In this document: one piece after another, positions 20,148 through 30,053 of the stretch
Layout of the letters: each line of letters opens with the position of its first letter
How positions within the stretch are numbered: the first letter of the stretch is position 1
NCBI RefSeq assembly: GCF_004565475.1
Contig: NZ_SRHX01000012.1
Span: 1-61,904, forward strand
Direction of reading: 5' to 3'
DNA from: Lonepinella koalarum
GTDB taxonomy: Bacteria; Pseudomonadota; Gammaproteobacteria; Enterobacterales; Pasteurellaceae
Length of the DNA stretch: 61,904 nt
Translations under genes and position numbers: made by a program
The notes under the pieces: model-generated
Databases searched by the model: none
What the model was told of the DNA's origin: nothing
Seen by the model: the letters and a program-made list of their open reading frames with translations, nothing else

Positions 20148-22379
20148 TTAAATCCGTTTAACATCAATTACATCATCCAGTTGAGCTAGACGAGCTAAGA
20201 CTTTGCTTAACATTTCCACATTGCCTAATTCCAATTCAAGATCAATGGTTGCTACTTGACGTTTTCGGTCGGTACGACTTGAAACGCCACTGACGTTAAT
20301 TTTATCATTGGCTAATACAGTGGTAATATCACGCAACAAGCCATTGCGATCACTGGCAAGCAATCGCACATTAATACTAAATGAACCTGAAAGTTCCGTT
20401 CCCCAACTGGTTTCAATCACACGTTCTTGATTTGCCATGCGTAATTTTTTGAGCTGCTCACAGTCGGCACGATGAATGGAAATACCACGCCCTTGCGTAA
20501 TATAACCGACAATTTCATCACCCGGAATCGGTTGACAACAACGAGCAATATGGTGCATCAAATTGCCAACCCCATTAACCACCACATAGCCTTGTTTTTC
20601 CGATTTTTGGTTAGCATTAACCGTACTTTTTTGGCTGCTCTTTTGGCTAACATGGCGTAAAATTTCTTCATCCGCTTGCTCTGCCGTTGGCTTGATTAAT
20701 TTGCTTTGCAAGAAATTAATCAACTGATGCAATTTAATATCACCACTACCTAAACCATTATATAAATCATCAATTTGTTTTAAATTATAACGTGGCAAGG
20801 CATACTGTTCCGCTTGTTTAAGGGTAAGATTTAAGCGGCTCAGTTCTGCCTCCAACATTTCTTTACCGAGTGGAATATTTTTATCCCGATCGAGTTTCTT
20901 AAACCACGCGGTAATTTTTGAGCGTGCCTTTGGCGTATGCGTGAAACCTGAATTTGGATTGAGCCAATCTCGGCTTGGATTTGGATTTTTTTGGGTGATA
21001 ATTTCGATCTGATCGCCCATTTGTAGCTGATACGTAAACGGCACAATACGACCTGCTACTTTCGCGCCAATACAACGATGCCCTACATCACTGTGAATCG
21101 CATAAGCAAAATCCAGTGGGGTTGAACCTGTTGGCAAATCCACCACTTCACCTTTTGGGGTGAACACATACACACGGTCATCAAACACTTGTGTCCGCAT
21201 TTCATCCAGTATTTCACCACTATTGGCAATATCTGATTGCCACGCTAACAATTTACGCAACCACGATATTTTTTCTTCGTAAGCGGAGATTGAACCTGTG
21301 GTACCTTCTTTATATTTCCAGTGCGCAGCTACGCCTAATTCCGCATCATTGTGCATTTGGCGGGTACGAATTTGTACTTCGATTGGCTTATCACCCTCAC
21401 CCAACACAACCGTATGAATGGATTGATAACCATTCGGTTTAGGATTGGCAATATAATCATCAAACTGCTCTGCTAAATGCTGATAATGGGTATGCACAAT
21501 ACCAAGTGCGGTGTAACAATCCTGTAAATTTGGAACCAAAATTCGCACCGCCCTAATATCATACAATCCTTCAAATGCTAGATGTTTTTTCTGCATTTTG
21601 CGCCAAATACTGTAAATATGTTTCGGTCGTCCATACACATCTACACAATCAATAGCTTCGTGTAAATAACCCAACAGTTGATTGACAAAATCTTGAATAT
21701 ATCGCTCGCGGTCTAAACGGCGTTCAGCTAATTTATGTGCAATAATCCGATATTGTTCTGACTGTAAATTACGGAAACAATAATCTTCCAACTCCCATTT
21801 TAACTGACCAATTCCCAAACGATTGGCAAGGGGAGCATAAATATTGCTACATTCTTTGGCAGCGGCAATTTTTTCCGCTTTTGAATAGCGTTTATCTGCA
21901 TCACGCAAATAAGTAATCCGTTCCGCTAATTTGATGATCACACAACGGAAATCGTCCACCATTGCCAACAGCATACGGCGGATATTGTCGATTTGTAGAT
22001 TATTATTGGACTGGTTGGCGTTCAGTTGGCGAATATTATTCATTTCCAACACACCTTTGACTAGCTTACTAATTTTGCTGCCAAAATCTTCTTTTACTTG
22101 ATCTATGGTGACAATCTTGGCATGCACCACAGGGAATAACATGGCGGCGAGTAAAGTATCCCCATCCATATTCAGACCATGTAGAATTTCCACCATTTCG
22201 ACTCCGTCACGCAAATACCAATGACTATTTAAGAAAAGCAGCTCGGCATTCGCTCTTGCATATTGCCATGCCTTAGTGAGATCCTGTTCGATTTGTTCAG
22301 GTAAATCCAAGTTTTCACACCAATGGTGAATATTGAAATCTTTTGGATTTAACAAGTGAGAACCACGCACAGCAACCAT
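20148..22379 (-). CDS. relA: GTP pyrophosphokinase (ppGpp synthetase I)
   Basis: 743 residues, as in E. coli RelA (744). Ribosome-associated alarmone synthetase. The N-terminal hydrolase-like domain (~50-200) is inactive: the HDxxED site is replaced by LLAAMLFPVVH, the mark of RelA rather than SpoT. The synthetase domain (~255-375) has YDIRAVRILV, NGYQSIHT and VQIRTRQMH. TGS at ~405-465 begins VYVFTPKG. The zinc-finger/CC region has ARCCQPIPGD and the ACT domain ends the protein. It lies 14 bases downstream of rlmD. Confidence 0.97.
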   Translation of the reverse strand: MVAVRGSHLLNPKDFNIHHWCENLDLPEQIEQDLTKAWQYARANAELLFLNSHWYLRDGVEMVEILHGLNMDGDTLLAAMLFPVVHAKIVTIDQVKEDFGSKISKLVKGVLEMNNIRQLNANQSNNNLQIDNIRRMLLAMVDDFRCVIIKLAERITYLRDADKRYSKAEKIAAAKECSNIYAPLANRLGIGQLKWELEDYCFRNLQSEQYRIIAHKLAERRLDRERYIQDFVNQLLGYLHEAIDCVDVYGRPKHIYSIWRKMQKKHLAFEGLYDIRAVRILVPNLQDCYTALGIVHTHYQHLAEQFDDYIANPKPNGYQSIHTVVLGEGDKPIEVQIRTRQMHNDAELGVAAHWKYKEGTTGSISAYEEKISWLRKLLAWQSDIANSGEILDEMRTQVFDDRVYVFTPKGEVVDLPTGSTPLDFAYAIHSDVGHRCIGAKVAGRIVPFTYQLQMGDQIEIITQKNPNPSRDWLNPNSGFTHTPKARSKITAWFKKLDRDKNIPLGKEMLEAELSRLNLTLKQAEQYALPRYNLKQIDDLYNGLGSGDIKLHQLINFLQSKLIKPTAEQADEEILRHVSQKSSQKSTVNANQKSEKQGYVVVNGVGNLMHHIARCCQPIPGDEIVGYITQGRGISIHRADCEQLKKLRMANQERVIETSWGTELSGSFSINVRLLASDRNGLLRDITTVLANDKINVSGVSSRTDRKRQVATIDLELELGNVEMLSKVLARLAQLDDVIDVKRI

Positions 22380-22393
22380 AGTTTTTCCTTTCC

Positions 22394-23707
22394 TTATTTT
22401 TTCTCAAACAGCGAAATACTTTCTAAATGTCCCGTATGGGGAAACATATCAATCATTGCGACCTTGCTTAGGCGATAACCTGCGTTTAGTAAACTTTCCG
22501 CATCACGCACTAATGTGGCAGGATTACACGAAATATACAAAATCTTATCTGCTTGCAACTGACAAATGCTTTCAATCGCAAAAGCCGCACCACTACGGGG
22601 TGGATCGAGCAAAATTTTATTGAACGGTGTTTTCGCCCAATGTTGACTTAAAAACGGCTGATCCAAATCCCCTTGCTCAAATTCGACATTACAACAGCCA
22701 TTTTGTTCCGCATTTTTGCGAGCTTTCACGACCATTTCTGCAACCCCTTCCACCCCCACTACTTTTCGTACCAACTGACTTATCGGTAAAGTGAAATTAC
22801 CCATTCCGCAGAATAAATCTAGCACGTAATCAGTTTTGTTCAACGCCAACCAATGCAACGCCGTTGCCACCATCTGCTGGTTTAATAAGCGATTAATTTG
22901 AATAAAATCCCGAATATCAAACTGGAGCAACAAATCGCCAATTTGATAATAAGGTATCTCGCCACAAAGTTGTTGAATTTGCTGATCATCTTGAACAAAC
23001 AACATCAATTTTTCCTGTTCCGCAAAATTTAACAGCAAACTGCGGTCTTTTTCACTCAAGTTTTTACTATAACGTAGTAACATGGCTATACCATTGTCTG
23101 CTAAAGTTAATTCAATATGCCCGAGTAATTTGGGTTGAGAAAATTGACGTAATAATGTGAGAAGTTTCGGCAATAAGTGATCCAGTGCTGGTTCAAGTAC
23201 ATCACATTGCTGAATATTCACTATTTGCGATGAGCTTTTTTGCCGAAAGCCGATGTCAAGCTGCTTAGTTTTGGGATTTACGTTCACACTCAACCGCACC
23301 CGACGACGATATTGCCAGCCGTCACCGACAATCATCGGCATAAACATAATGCCCTGCGGTTGCAATTTTTCTAAACGAGAAAACAACGCCTGTTGTTTAG
23401 CCAGCCTTTGCATGTCAAGCGGAATATGTTGACTCTGACAACCACCACAAGCCTGATACACTGCACACTGTGGTGCTTGCCGCCGTGAATTGGTATGTAA
23501 AATCTTCTTCGCGACCGCTCGCCCATATTGACGTTTTTCTTCTATAATTTCCGCTTGCACGGTTTCATTTGGCAACGCATTTTCTACAAACCACGTCTTA
23601 CCATTCACTTTACCCACACCCAATCCCTGATAATCCAAGGATTGAATGGTCAATTCAAAGTGCGGTGTTTTTTTCGCTTTTTTTTCTGGGGTGTAAAATA
23701 ATGCCAT
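22394..23707 (-). CDS. rlmD: 23S rRNA (uracil-1939 C5)-methyltransferase
   Basis: 437 residues. SAM-dependent m5U methylation of 23S rRNA. An N-terminal TRAM domain is followed by the [4Fe-4S] cysteines (C-x5-C-GGC within CAVYQACGGC) at ~80-90. The methyltransferase domain contains DLFCGMGNFTLP, LDPPRSGA, and the catalytic YISCNPATL. The 3' neighbour is relA and the 5' neighbour is recO, a conserved Pasteurellaceae arrangement. Confidence 0.96.
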   Translation of the reverse strand: MALFYTPEKKAKKTPHFELTIQSLDYQGLGVGKVNGKTWFVENALPNETVQAEIIEEKRQYGRAVAKKILHTNSRRQAPQCAVYQACGGCQSQHIPLDMQRLAKQQALFSRLEKLQPQGIMFMPMIVGDGWQYRRRVRLSVNVNPKTKQLDIGFRQKSSSQIVNIQQCDVLEPALDHLLPKLLTLLRQFSQPKLLGHIELTLADNGIAMLLRYSKNLSEKDRSLLLNFAEQEKLMLFVQDDQQIQQLCGEIPYYQIGDLLLQFDIRDFIQINRLLNQQMVATALHWLALNKTDYVLDLFCGMGNFTLPISQLVRKVVGVEGVAEMVVKARKNAEQNGCCNVEFEQGDLDQPFLSQHWAKTPFNKILLDPPRSGAAFAIESICQLQADKILYISCNPATLVRDAESLLNAGYRLSKVAMIDMFPHTGHLESISLFEKK

Positions 23708-23716
23708 GCTGTTAAG

Positions 23717-24451
23717 TTATTTTAAATATAAAATATTTTGGCTAAACAATTCCCGACTTTTCAAAGGATTATTGCCAAGATAGGGTTTCAACGCCATTCG
23801 AGTAAATCGTTTCGCCGCTTTCAGTACATCTGCATCGGTAAATTCCAACGCCTGAAATGCTAATAAATCTCGTCCATAAAAGGTTTGGTTATTCTTTATC
23901 AAGGATGCAATAAAACCCTTTTCTTGCCGATATTGATAGGTCATTGCTACATCAATAGGTAAGCCAGATCCCGCACAATGTCCAAAATCTACGCCATAAC
24001 CTAAAATTTGCAACAACTGAAATTCAAAGGTTCGCAACGCAGGTTCAACATTCTCGGCTTGAGCCAACATCATTAAACATTGCAAATAATATTGGAATAA
24101 TAAGGGATTAGGTGTTTCCTGTTCAATCACCCGACAAAGTAGTTCATTCACATAGAAGCCACTAAACAACGCCGTTTGTTGCAACGGCAAGGCAATCGCC
24201 GCAGGCTCGGCTTTAGTCAAAGTTTTCAATTCCCCCTTGCCCGCCCAGCGTAACAACAGCGGTGTAAAAGGTTGCAATACACCTTTCCACGCTGACTGTT
24301 TCCGTCTTGCCCCTTTCGCCAACACCGTTAACCGTCCCGTTTCTTCAGTAAATAAATCCACTAACAAACTGGTTTCACTATACGCTCGGCGGTGTAAAAC
24401 AAAGCCACGTTGCCAATTTTCGATGATCAAATCTCCCGATAAAAAAGTCAC
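23717..24451 (-). CDS. recO: DNA repair protein RecO
   Basis: 244 residues, typical. Loads RecA on SSB-coated DNA with RecR. The N-terminal OB-fold begins with the typical [20 protein letters not shown], followed by [12 protein letters not shown] and a helical domain with YVNELLCRV. It heads a recO-rlmD-relA-(dgkA) group; 9 bases separate it from rlmD. Confidence 0.95.
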   Translation of the reverse strand: MTFLSGDLIIENWQRGFVLHRRAYSETSLLVDLFTEETGRLTVLAKGARRKQSAWKGVLQPFTPLLLRWAGKGELKTLTKAEPAAIALPLQQTALFSGFYVNELLCRVIEQETPNPLLFQYYLQCLMMLAQAENVEPALRTFEFQLLQILGYGVDFGHCAGSGLPIDVAMTYQYRQEKGFIASLIKNNQTFYGRDLLAFQALEFTDADVLKAAKRFTRMALKPYLGNNPLKSRELFSQNILYLK

Positions 24452-24571
24452 TCCATTTTAGCAGATCCTACAGAAAATTCATTGTAGTTTTTTTATCGCT
24501 AAGCAGCAAAGTTAGGGATCATTATGGTTAATGATTTTTGCCAACTGGACGACGGCTTATTTTATGATGCG

Positions 24572-25090
24572 TTACATACCTAACCGAATTGCATTCATAA
24601 AACAAGCTGACTGACATTCGCCACAGCCATTGCAACGGTTGTCATCAATGGTTAAATCAGGAGTAATTGCCTGTTGCGGGCAAGATAGTTGGCAGGTGGT
24701 GCAGGCTTGTTGTTGCTTTAATAAGCAGTCTGCATTGAAAACAGGGCGTAAGCCTGTATCTGCTTTAAAAGAGATATGTAATGCATTAGTCGGACAATGC
24801 TTGGCACATTCCCCACAGAAGGAACAACTGGTATAGCTTAAATCTAATACGGCTTTTTGATTTGCTACGGAAATTAGCCCTAAAGAACAGGCTGTTACAC
24901 ATTCACCACAACCGGTGCAAGCTGTCAAGAAAAGACTTTCTTTGGCTGCAAAAGGAGGACGAGCTATCGTCCGTTTGTTTGGCTGATCATTTTTTTCGAT
25001 GGCATGCCACATGCTACGCAGCAGTCCGCGACGAGAAATCTGTTGGTGCGAAAGATAAGCCTGATAATAGCGTTGGTCTTTTGTTTGCAT
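24572..25090 (-). CDS. napF: NapF-like ferredoxin-type protein of the dms locus
   Basis: 172 residues. Four cysteine groups are visible: CTGCGECVTACSLG, CSFCGECAKHC, a shorter CTTCQLSC, and CNGCGECQSACF. This is the NapF layout, with three or four [4Fe-4S] sites. The N-terminus has ISRRGLLRSMW, an arginine pair also seen in NapF. It closes the dmsABC-dmsD group, as in Haemophilus, and probably helps load iron-sulfur or molybdenum cofactor into the reductase before Tat export. No nap genes are in the window, so the gene name reflects family only. Confidence 0.85.
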   Translation of the reverse strand: MQTKDQRYYQAYLSHQQISRRGLLRSMWHAIEKNDQPNKRTIARPPFAAKESLFLTACTGCGECVTACSLGLISVANQKAVLDLSYTSCSFCGECAKHCPTNALHISFKADTGLRPVFNADCLLKQQQACTTCQLSCPQQAITPDLTIDDNRCNGCGECQSACFMNAIRLGM

Positions 25091-25111
25091 AATGATTATC
25101 CGCCAAAAGTT

Positions 25112-25732
25112 TTAAAAAAATAACCGCACTTTATTTGTCGTTAAACCAAGCTGCTGTTGCCAATAAGATAAAGTTTGCTGGCAAAGCTGAGCAACACCTT
25201 GATAGAAAAGAGAATCAGAGCTCGCCAGCAATTCAAAATAACGTGTTGACCAAGGCAATAAATGCTCAGTTAAATATTCTGCCAATAATTCGGGTTGTTG
25301 CTCTGCCAAGTAAGCTGTCAACATAAGCATTAAGCCAATGTGATCTTCGGGTTCTTCTGATGGCGCAATAAAGTTTATTCGATGCTGCCGCAAAAATTGA
25401 CGTAATGTTAATAAAGATGAACCAAAAATCACCGCTTCAGGATCGAGATATACCGATCCCCATGGTGGAGCAAGCAACGTATTTGGACCAATAAATAACA
25501 TCTGATATTGTTGCACTAACTCTTCTTCAGTGCGTTGTAAGCCTTGTTCAATATGGCTTACACTCGTTGAATTTGCTGTCACGCCGGTGGCTGGTTGCCA
25601 TTCTTTCGCCCAATCAGCTTGTTGAAAAAAGGCCAAAATTGACCGCACTTTTGCATCATCAGGTGAATAATAAAGCAATGCACCGAGCATTTTACTGGCA
25701 ATATTAATTTGCGTTAACAATTCTGTTTGCAT
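25112..25732 (-). CDS. dmsD: TorD/DmsD-family Tat-substrate chaperone
   Basis: 206 residues, all-helical. Family features are MLFIGPNTLLAPPWGSVYLD, with the conserved P-P-W/G-S segment, and EPEDHIGLMLMLTAYL (E-P-x-D-H). It binds the twin-arginine leader of DmsA until the cofactor is inserted. I place the start at the ATG at 25732: an upstream in-frame GTG at 25750 lies inside the hairpin at 25745-25770 and would be poorly accessible. Confidence 0.88.
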   Translation of the reverse strand: MQTELLTQINIASKMLGALLYYSPDDAKVRSILAFFQQADWAKEWQPATGVTANSTSVSHIEQGLQRTEEELVQQYQMLFIGPNTLLAPPWGSVYLDPEAVIFGSSLLTLRQFLRQHRINFIAPSEEPEDHIGLMLMLTAYLAEQQPELLAEYLTEHLLPWSTRYFELLASSDSLFYQGVAQLCQQTLSYWQQQLGLTTNKVRLFF

Positions 25733-25744
25733 AAAGTTATCCCA

Positions 25745-25770
25745 CACCACCCACTAGAGAGCGGGTGGTG
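25745..25770 (-). other. Hairpin between dmsC and dmsD
   Basis: CACCACCC (25745-25752) and GGGTGGTG (25763-25770) form a perfect 8-bp GC-rich stem with a 10-base loop. There is no U-run after it on the minus strand. It probably stabilises or processes the dmsABC part of the message, or damps expression of the chaperone gene. Confidence 0.65.
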
Positions 25771-25781
25771 AATATTAAAAA

Positions 25782-26615
25782 CTAACCACCCACTGCCATA
25801 CCTGCAGTCATATGTAAGCTATAAAAAATAATCCGTCCGATCATTTCCGCTACCAATACGATGACAGCAGATAAATACCAATGCATGGTATTTTTGCCAA
25901 CATACAGCAAACCACCACCAATAGCCAACAAACTGAATCGGCTGATTTGCCAAACCGCATAATGTGGCACTAACGCGGTTGCTTGCTGTACCGACGTGGT
26001 TATATGATTTAATTCCATGCCTTGATAAATCGCGACGATCATTGCTAAAAAGACAGCAAACAGATAAAGTTTCGGTGAGTAACGTAATACATAGCTTTTG
26101 TGTGGATTAGGTTGCCATAATGCATAACCTAAAGCACAACCACCAATGACAATAGTCAAGTAAAACTGCCAAGAAGTGAGTGAACTATTCCAAGTTGGTA
26201 CCGTATCAATATGATAGACATTATTCATCATATACATAAACACCAACCCGCAAAGTGCGGTTAAAATTCGCAAAAATCTATCCATCGGTTCAGATAGCTT
26301 ATTCAGTAAACTGAGCAACCAATAAATACCGGCAAAAGCAAAAAATACCGCACCACTGGCAATTTCATTGCTCAGCATGGATTCACCCACTCGGTTAAGG
26401 CTGTTAAATGCGCGTATTGGTGTGCCTAAATGAAGAATGGAAGCAATAAAACCGATGCCTAATAAGATCAATAAAACCAATAAGGCTTTATTTAAATATC
26501 GGCGACTAGATTGACTTTGGTTATTGGCAATCACACAAAAAATCAACCAAGCGCCTACCACACTTTGAGCGAGCACCGTAAAGATTACTAAGGGTAATTC
26601 GTGTAATCCGTTCAT
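25782..26615 (-). CDS. dmsC: DMSO reductase membrane anchor subunit
   Basis: 277 residues with eight hydrophobic segments, the DmsC layout. It anchors DmsAB at the periplasmic face and oxidises menaquinol. The N-terminus, NGLHELPLVIFTVLAQS, is characteristic. One base separates it from dmsB. A hairpin follows the gene. Confidence 0.94.
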   Translation of the reverse strand: MNGLHELPLVIFTVLAQSVVGAWLIFCVIANNQSQSSRRYLNKALLVLLILLGIGFIASILHLGTPIRAFNSLNRVGESMLSNEIASGAVFFAFAGIYWLLSLLNKLSEPMDRFLRILTALCGLVFMYMMNNVYHIDTVPTWNSSLTSWQFYLTIVIGGCALGYALWQPNPHKSYVLRYSPKLYLFAVFLAMIVAIYQGMELNHITTSVQQATALVPHYAVWQISRFSLLAIGGGLLYVGKNTMHWYLSAVIVLVAEMIGRIIFYSLHMTAGMAVGG

Positions 26616-26616
26616 G

Positions 26617-27234
26617 TTACACCTCCCGTGGATTAGCTAAAAAGCCTGTTCGGTCACCCGTTAAACGCGCATTTTTATTGACTTTGATGACCAAATTAGG
26701 GTGCGTCAATTCAGCCGGTGGTAATGGCGCAATCGCCGCTTGATTGCCATATTTGGCACGTAATTCATCAATCGGCGCAAAATCCAATGCCCGCAACGGA
26801 CAGGCCTCAACACAAATCGGTTTATAGCCGGCTTTAATGCGAGAATAACAGCCATCACATTTCGTCATATGCCCTTTTTTAGCATCAAATTGCGGTGCAT
26901 CATAGGGGCATGCCATATGACAATAACGACAACCAATGCAAGTTTCTTCATCAACGATAACAAAACCGTCTGCATTTTTGTGCATAGCGCCCGTTGGACA
27001 AACTTTAGTACAAGCAGGATCACTACAATGATTGCAGGAAATAGACATATAATAAGCAAACACATCTTGATGCCAACAGCCATCATTATCTTGGGTCCAA
27101 TTTCCTCCAGCATATTCATAAATACGACGGAAATTGACATCTGTGTCTAAATCTTTGTAATCTTTGCAAGCCAGTTCGCAAGTTTTACAACCTGTGCAAC
27201 GCTCTGAATCAAAATAAAAACCATATTGTTGCAT
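26617..27234 (-). CDS. dmsB: DMSO reductase iron-sulfur subunit
   Basis: 205 residues. Four ferredoxin-type cysteine groups (CTGCKTCELAC, CNHCSDPACTKVC, CIGCRYCHMAC, CDGCYSRIKAGYKPICVEAC) bind four [4Fe-4S] clusters that carry electrons from DmsC to DmsA. The N-terminus, QYGFYFDSERC, is family-typical. Eight bases after dmsA. Confidence 0.97.
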   Translation of the reverse strand: MQQYGFYFDSERCTGCKTCELACKDYKDLDTDVNFRRIYEYAGGNWTQDNDGCWHQDVFAYYMSISCNHCSDPACTKVCPTGAMHKNADGFVIVDEETCIGCRYCHMACPYDAPQFDAKKGHMTKCDGCYSRIKAGYKPICVEACPLRALDFAPIDELRAKYGNQAAIAPLPPAELTHPNLVIKVNKNARLTGDRTGFLANPREV

Positions 27235-27242
27235 AACTCCCC

Positions 27243-29678
27243 CTAAATTTTCGCAATTTGTACCAGATTAGAATGTTGTGGATTACCTTTTGCTAGTGGT
27301 GATGGACGTTGTGTGGTAAGCACATTGATACAACCGGAATGATCGACGCGATTGTTATCAGGGGCATACCAAGCACCTTCTCCTAATGCCACCACACCGG
27401 GGATAATTCTCGGGGTCACTTTAGCATTAATATGTATTTCACCACGATCATTAAAAATACGAATTAAATCACCATTTTTAACACCACGAGATTGTGCATC
27501 AATTGGGTTAATCCAGATTTCTTGTGGATTAGCAGATTTTAAAACATCTACATTACCATAAGTGGAATGGGTTCGAGCCTTGTAATGAAATCCACTTAGT
27601 TGTAACGGATATTTTTCCATTAATGGATCACCATAATGCTCGAAGCTATCCACGTGAATAGGCAAAGGATGAATGACTTCATCTTTTGCCAACTTCCACG
27701 TTTGGGCGATTTCAGCAAGGCGTTCAGAATAAATTTCGATTTTTCCAGACGGTGTTTGTAATGGATTTTGTTCAGGATCTTCTCGAAAATCTTTATAGGC
27801 AATTTTAAAACCATTTGGATCGACTTTCTTGAAAATACCTTGTTGACGAAATTCTGCGAAAGTAGGCAATTCGGGGAGATTTTCCCGAGATTGCTGATAA
27901 AGATGTCTTAACCATTCTTCTTGTGTTCGCCCTTCGGTAAATTGTTGTTTAACGCCTAATTTCTCAGCTAACGCACTGAGCATATCGTAAAGATTACGAC
28001 ATTCAAAAGATGGCTTAACCACTTGATCTGCAAAAATAACGTAATTCATATTAGCCACATAGGCATCTAAACAAAAATCCATTTGTTCTGACGTCATACA
28101 GTCTGGCAATAAAATATCACTATACTTGGCAGTAGATGTCATGTGATTGTCAATGGTAATAATTAACTCACACTTGGATTCATCTTGTAAAATATCGTGC
28201 GTACGGTTAATTTGCGAATGTTGGTTAATTAAACAATTACTAGCATAATTCCAGATCACTTTGATCGGAGCAGACAATTTTTCTACACCACGAATGCCGT
28301 CTGTGGTAGCGGTCATTTCAGTTCCCCGTATGATGGCATCTGTCCACAAAAACATCGGGATACTCGCTTCAATGGGATTGGTTAAAGTTGGCATTCTCAC
28401 AAATGGTACACCATAAGCACTTTCTCTTGCCCCAGTATTTCCGCCACTGATCCCCACATTACCCGTTAAAATTGGCAACATCGCGATTGCTCGAGAGATT
28501 ATTTCTCCATTGCTACGGCGTTGCGGTCCCCAACCTTGCGCAATATAAGCGGGTTTAGTTTGACCAATTTCACGTGCAAGTTTAACAATGCGATCTGCCG
28601 GAATTCCCGTAATTTTGGCTGCCCAATCAGGGGTTTTAGCAATACCGTCATCACTTTGCCCTAAAATATAGGCTTTGTAATGGCTATTAGAAGCGGCAGA
28701 TTTAGGGAGTGTTTTCTCGTCATAGCCTACGCAATATTTATCTAAGAAAGGCTGATCAACCATATTTTCAGTGATTAATACATAAGCCAAAGCAGAGACA
28801 AGTGCGGCATCCGTGCCGGGCCGAATTGGAATCCATTCATCTTCTCGTCCTGCCCCTGTATCGGTATAACGCGGATCGATAATAATCATCTTCGCTTTAG
28901 ATTTTTCTCTGGCTTGTTCAATACAATAGGTTAAACCACCGCCACTCATACGAGTTTCACTCGGATTATTACCAAATAACACCACAAGTTTGGTATTTTC
29001 AATATCGGCTAACCCATTACCTAACACCCAACCACCACCATAGGTATAATCTAATCCTACAGCAATTTGTGCCGTACTATAATCGCCATAATGATTTAAA
29101 TAGCCACCGATACAGTTCATTAAGCGAGCAATCAATGTCGAACCGGGAGGCCAAGACTTAGTTACGGTTCCCCCCAATGTGCCAGTACCATAATTTAAAT
29201 AGATACTTTCGTTACCATATTCAGCAATATTTTTTTGCAAAGATTGAGCAATTTCAGTTAAAGCTTGGTCCCAAGAAATACGTTTAAATTTTCCTTCACC
29301 GCGTTTCCCTATACGTTTCATCGGATATTTTAATCGATCGGGATTATACACGCGTCTTCGCATTGAACGCCCACGTAAACAGGCTCTGACTTGATGATCT
29401 AAATTATAGGTTTCCGTACCAGTATTGTCTGTTTCAACATAGATAATTTGATTATCTTTGACATGCATACGCAAAGGGCAACGGCTACCGCAGTTCACCG
29501 TGCATGCACTCCATACAATTTTTTCTTCACTTTGCGTAGATTGAACATCTTTGGCTTGAGTAGTAAAAGGAATGGATAACCCACTGGTTGCTGCCAACGC
29601 AGTTAATCCGCTGGCTTTCACAAAATCACGCCGCTTTATTTGTGGCAAATTTTGCCCTGCTAATTTTGTTATGTCCAT
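27243..29678 (-). CDS. dmsA: DMSO reductase catalytic subunit (molybdopterin)
   Basis: 811 residues from the chosen start. A twin-arginine leader, RRDFVKASG, is at ~15-23. The FeS ligand group CTVNCGSRCPLRMHV is followed by the bis-MGD oxidoreductase core (GTGTLGGTVTKSWPPG, LFGNNPSETRMSGGG, IDPRYTDTGAG) and the C-terminal dinucleotide-binding domain. It reduces DMSO and other S/N-oxides anaerobically. An in-frame ATG 96 bases upstream would place a hydrophobic segment before the Tat motif; the start at 29678 has AGGA in front and keeps a normal Tat leader. Confidence 0.95.
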   Translation of the reverse strand: MDITKLAGQNLPQIKRRDFVKASGLTALAATSGLSIPFTTQAKDVQSTQSEEKIVWSACTVNCGSRCPLRMHVKDNQIIYVETDNTGTETYNLDHQVRACLRGRSMRRRVYNPDRLKYPMKRIGKRGEGKFKRISWDQALTEIAQSLQKNIAEYGNESIYLNYGTGTLGGTVTKSWPPGSTLIARLMNCIGGYLNHYGDYSTAQIAVGLDYTYGGGWVLGNGLADIENTKLVVLFGNNPSETRMSGGGLTYCIEQAREKSKAKMIIIDPRYTDTGAGREDEWIPIRPGTDAALVSALAYVLITENMVDQPFLDKYCVGYDEKTLPKSAASNSHYKAYILGQSDDGIAKTPDWAAKITGIPADRIVKLAREIGQTKPAYIAQGWGPQRRSNGEIISRAIAMLPILTGNVGISGGNTGARESAYGVPFVRMPTLTNPIEASIPMFLWTDAIIRGTEMTATTDGIRGVEKLSAPIKVIWNYASNCLINQHSQINRTHDILQDESKCELIITIDNHMTSTAKYSDILLPDCMTSEQMDFCLDAYVANMNYVIFADQVVKPSFECRNLYDMLSALAEKLGVKQQFTEGRTQEEWLRHLYQQSRENLPELPTFAEFRQQGIFKKVDPNGFKIAYKDFREDPEQNPLQTPSGKIEIYSERLAEIAQTWKLAKDEVIHPLPIHVDSFEHYGDPLMEKYPLQLSGFHYKARTHSTYGNVDVLKSANPQEIWINPIDAQSRGVKNGDLIRIFNDRGEIHINAKVTPRIIPGVVALGEGAWYAPDNNRVDHSGCINVLTTQRPSPLAKGNPQHSNLVQIAKI

Positions 29679-29782
29679 ATTGTTTGTCCTAATAGATATA
29701 AAGGTAGATAAGTAAGATAAAAATAAAAACGTTATAAAAAGTAACGTTATTCTAAATATGGCATAATAGAACAATAAATGTT

Positions 29783-29796
29783 CTGATCTAGATCAA
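29783..29796 (-). promoter_or_regulatory. FNR-type site upstream of dmsA
   Basis: On the minus strand this reads TTGATCTAGATCAG, one mismatch from TTGAT-N4-ATCAA. It is centred about 111 bases before the dmsA ATG, a plausible position for anaerobic activation. The rest of the 375-base dmsA-rsmE gap is AT-rich with a TATAAT at 29909-29914 facing rsmE and a USS at 30005; I see no further gene. Confidence 0.75.
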
Positions 29797-30053
29797 TAAA
29801 ATTGTGATATTTTATAATAAAATCATAATGTTAACCTTATTAATAATCGTTATCCTTTATATGTTATTTTTTTATTACAATATTTTTAATTTCAGTTAAA
29901 AATGCGGTGTATAATGTTAAAAATTTTTTCTCCACTTATATCATTGATTGCTTAAACTTCGTTTTATCCACTCCAGCAATCTTGAAAAAACCTTGTTTTT
30001 TTTCACCGCACTTTGCTTTATCATAATCATCACTTTTTTAATTTTGAAATATT

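Noticed and set aside
24572-25090. Part of a periplasmic nitrate reductase (nap) operon
   Set aside because: The NapF-like protein sits in the dms operon and no napA, napB, napC, napD, napG or napH gene is present in the window.
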